This document shows positions 5,910-6,249 of a stretch of 6,249 bases of DNA, piece after piece; position 1 is the first letter of the stretch; every line of letters starts with the position of its first letter. A program made the translations under genes and the position numbers. Origin of the DNA: Hydrogenophaga sp. (GTDB lineage: Bacteria; Pseudomonadota; Gammaproteobacteria; Burkholderiales; Burkholderiaceae); NCBI GenBank assembly GCA_025458545.1, contig JALOSH010000329.1, forward strand, positions 1-6,249, read 5' to 3'. The notes below the pieces were generated by a model. The model was not told the origin of the DNA, ran no database searches, and worked only from the letters and a program-made list of their open reading frames with translations.

Positions 5910-6249
5910 CTACGGGCCAGGCGCACCGTCCGCAAACCGGGGGTCCACATCCACGGGCGGCTGGTGCGACTGGAACTCCTTGGCCAGGAATTGGTAAACG
6001 GTCTGCACCAGACGTTCGCAGCCCTCGCGCGTGAGCGCAGAGATCTCGAGCACAGGCCCCTTGTACTTCAAGCGCTTGATGATGTCCTTCACGCGGGCTT
6101 CGCGCTCCTCGGCCGGCACCATGTCCAGCTTGTTGAGCACCAGCCAGCGCGGCTTGGCATACAGCTCCGGATCGTATTTCTTGAGCTCGGCCGCAATGGC
6201 CTTGACCTGCTGCACCGGGTCCACACCCTCGTCAAAAGGTGCCACGTCC
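5910..6249 (-). CDS. obgE: Obg-family GTPase ObgE/CgtA, C-terminal part (partial)
   Basis: The frame is open from the right edge and stops at TAG 5910-5912. It encodes [11 protein letters not shown], then [14 protein letters not shown], then [11 protein letters not shown] with the G4 motif NKLD (6123-6134), and EISALTREG with the G5 motif. ObgE is an essential ribosome-associated GTPase that acts late in 50S assembly and in stringent and growth control. The Obg fold and the G1-G3 motifs lie beyond the window. The tail ends with VDVDPRFAD and a short Gly/Pro end, as in other Comamonadaceae as I recall them. It precedes proB on the same strand; rplU and rpmA usually lie upstream of obgE, outside this window. 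I see no gap in this part. Confidence 0.95.
   Translation of the reverse strand, partial: DVAPFDEGVDPVQQVKAIAAELKKYDPELYAKPRWLVLNKLDMVPAEEREARVKDIIKRLKYKGPVLEISALTREGCERLVQTVYQFLAKEFQSHQPPVDVDPRFADGAPGP

Overview
The window looks like a core-chromosome segment of a high-GC betaproteobacterium, most likely Comamonadaceae (Hydrogenophaga/Acidovorax-like). This is judged from protein wording in ProS, ProB, ObgE and RppH and from the gene set; no database search was run. No mobile element, CRISPR array, tRNA or rRNA is visible.

Left part, plus strand (1-1718): the C-terminal end of prmC (release-factor glutamine methyltransferase), then grxD (CGFS monothiol glutaredoxin). A strong UUCG-tetraloop hairpin follows, and then a 334-residue stand-alone AAA+ ATPase. 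Its core resembles the ATPase module of Lon, but it has neither a Lon protease domain nor a Lon N-terminal domain. Middle part, minus strand (1732-4062): proS followed by a secreted lytic transglycosylase, joined by a GTGA start/stop overlap and converging on the AAA+ gene. Divergent from proS is rppH (4245-4791, plus). It converges on proB (4804-5853, minus), which lies downstream of obgE (partial, running off the right edge).

The striking feature is a set of four internal sequence losses in three consecutive housekeeping genes between about 3270 and 5570. proS lacks about 19 and about 34 nt, and both losses shift the frame. rppH lacks about 92 nt, which removes almost the whole Nudix catalytic box and shifts the frame. 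proB lacks about 114 nt (38 residues), in frame. Sizes are inferred from remembered family sequences. For proS the arithmetic closes exactly: 1693 nt present plus 53 missing gives 582 codons. Flanking genes look intact. Because ProRS is essential, an assembly or sequencing artefact is the leading explanation. Real decay (with a second proS elsewhere) is the alternative.

Functionally the genes are a housekeeping mix: translation (prmC, proS, obgE), Fe-S/redox (grxD), mRNA 5'-end decay (rppH), proline synthesis (proB) and wall remodelling (transglycosylase). The only gene of unknown role is the Lon-like AAA+ ATPase.
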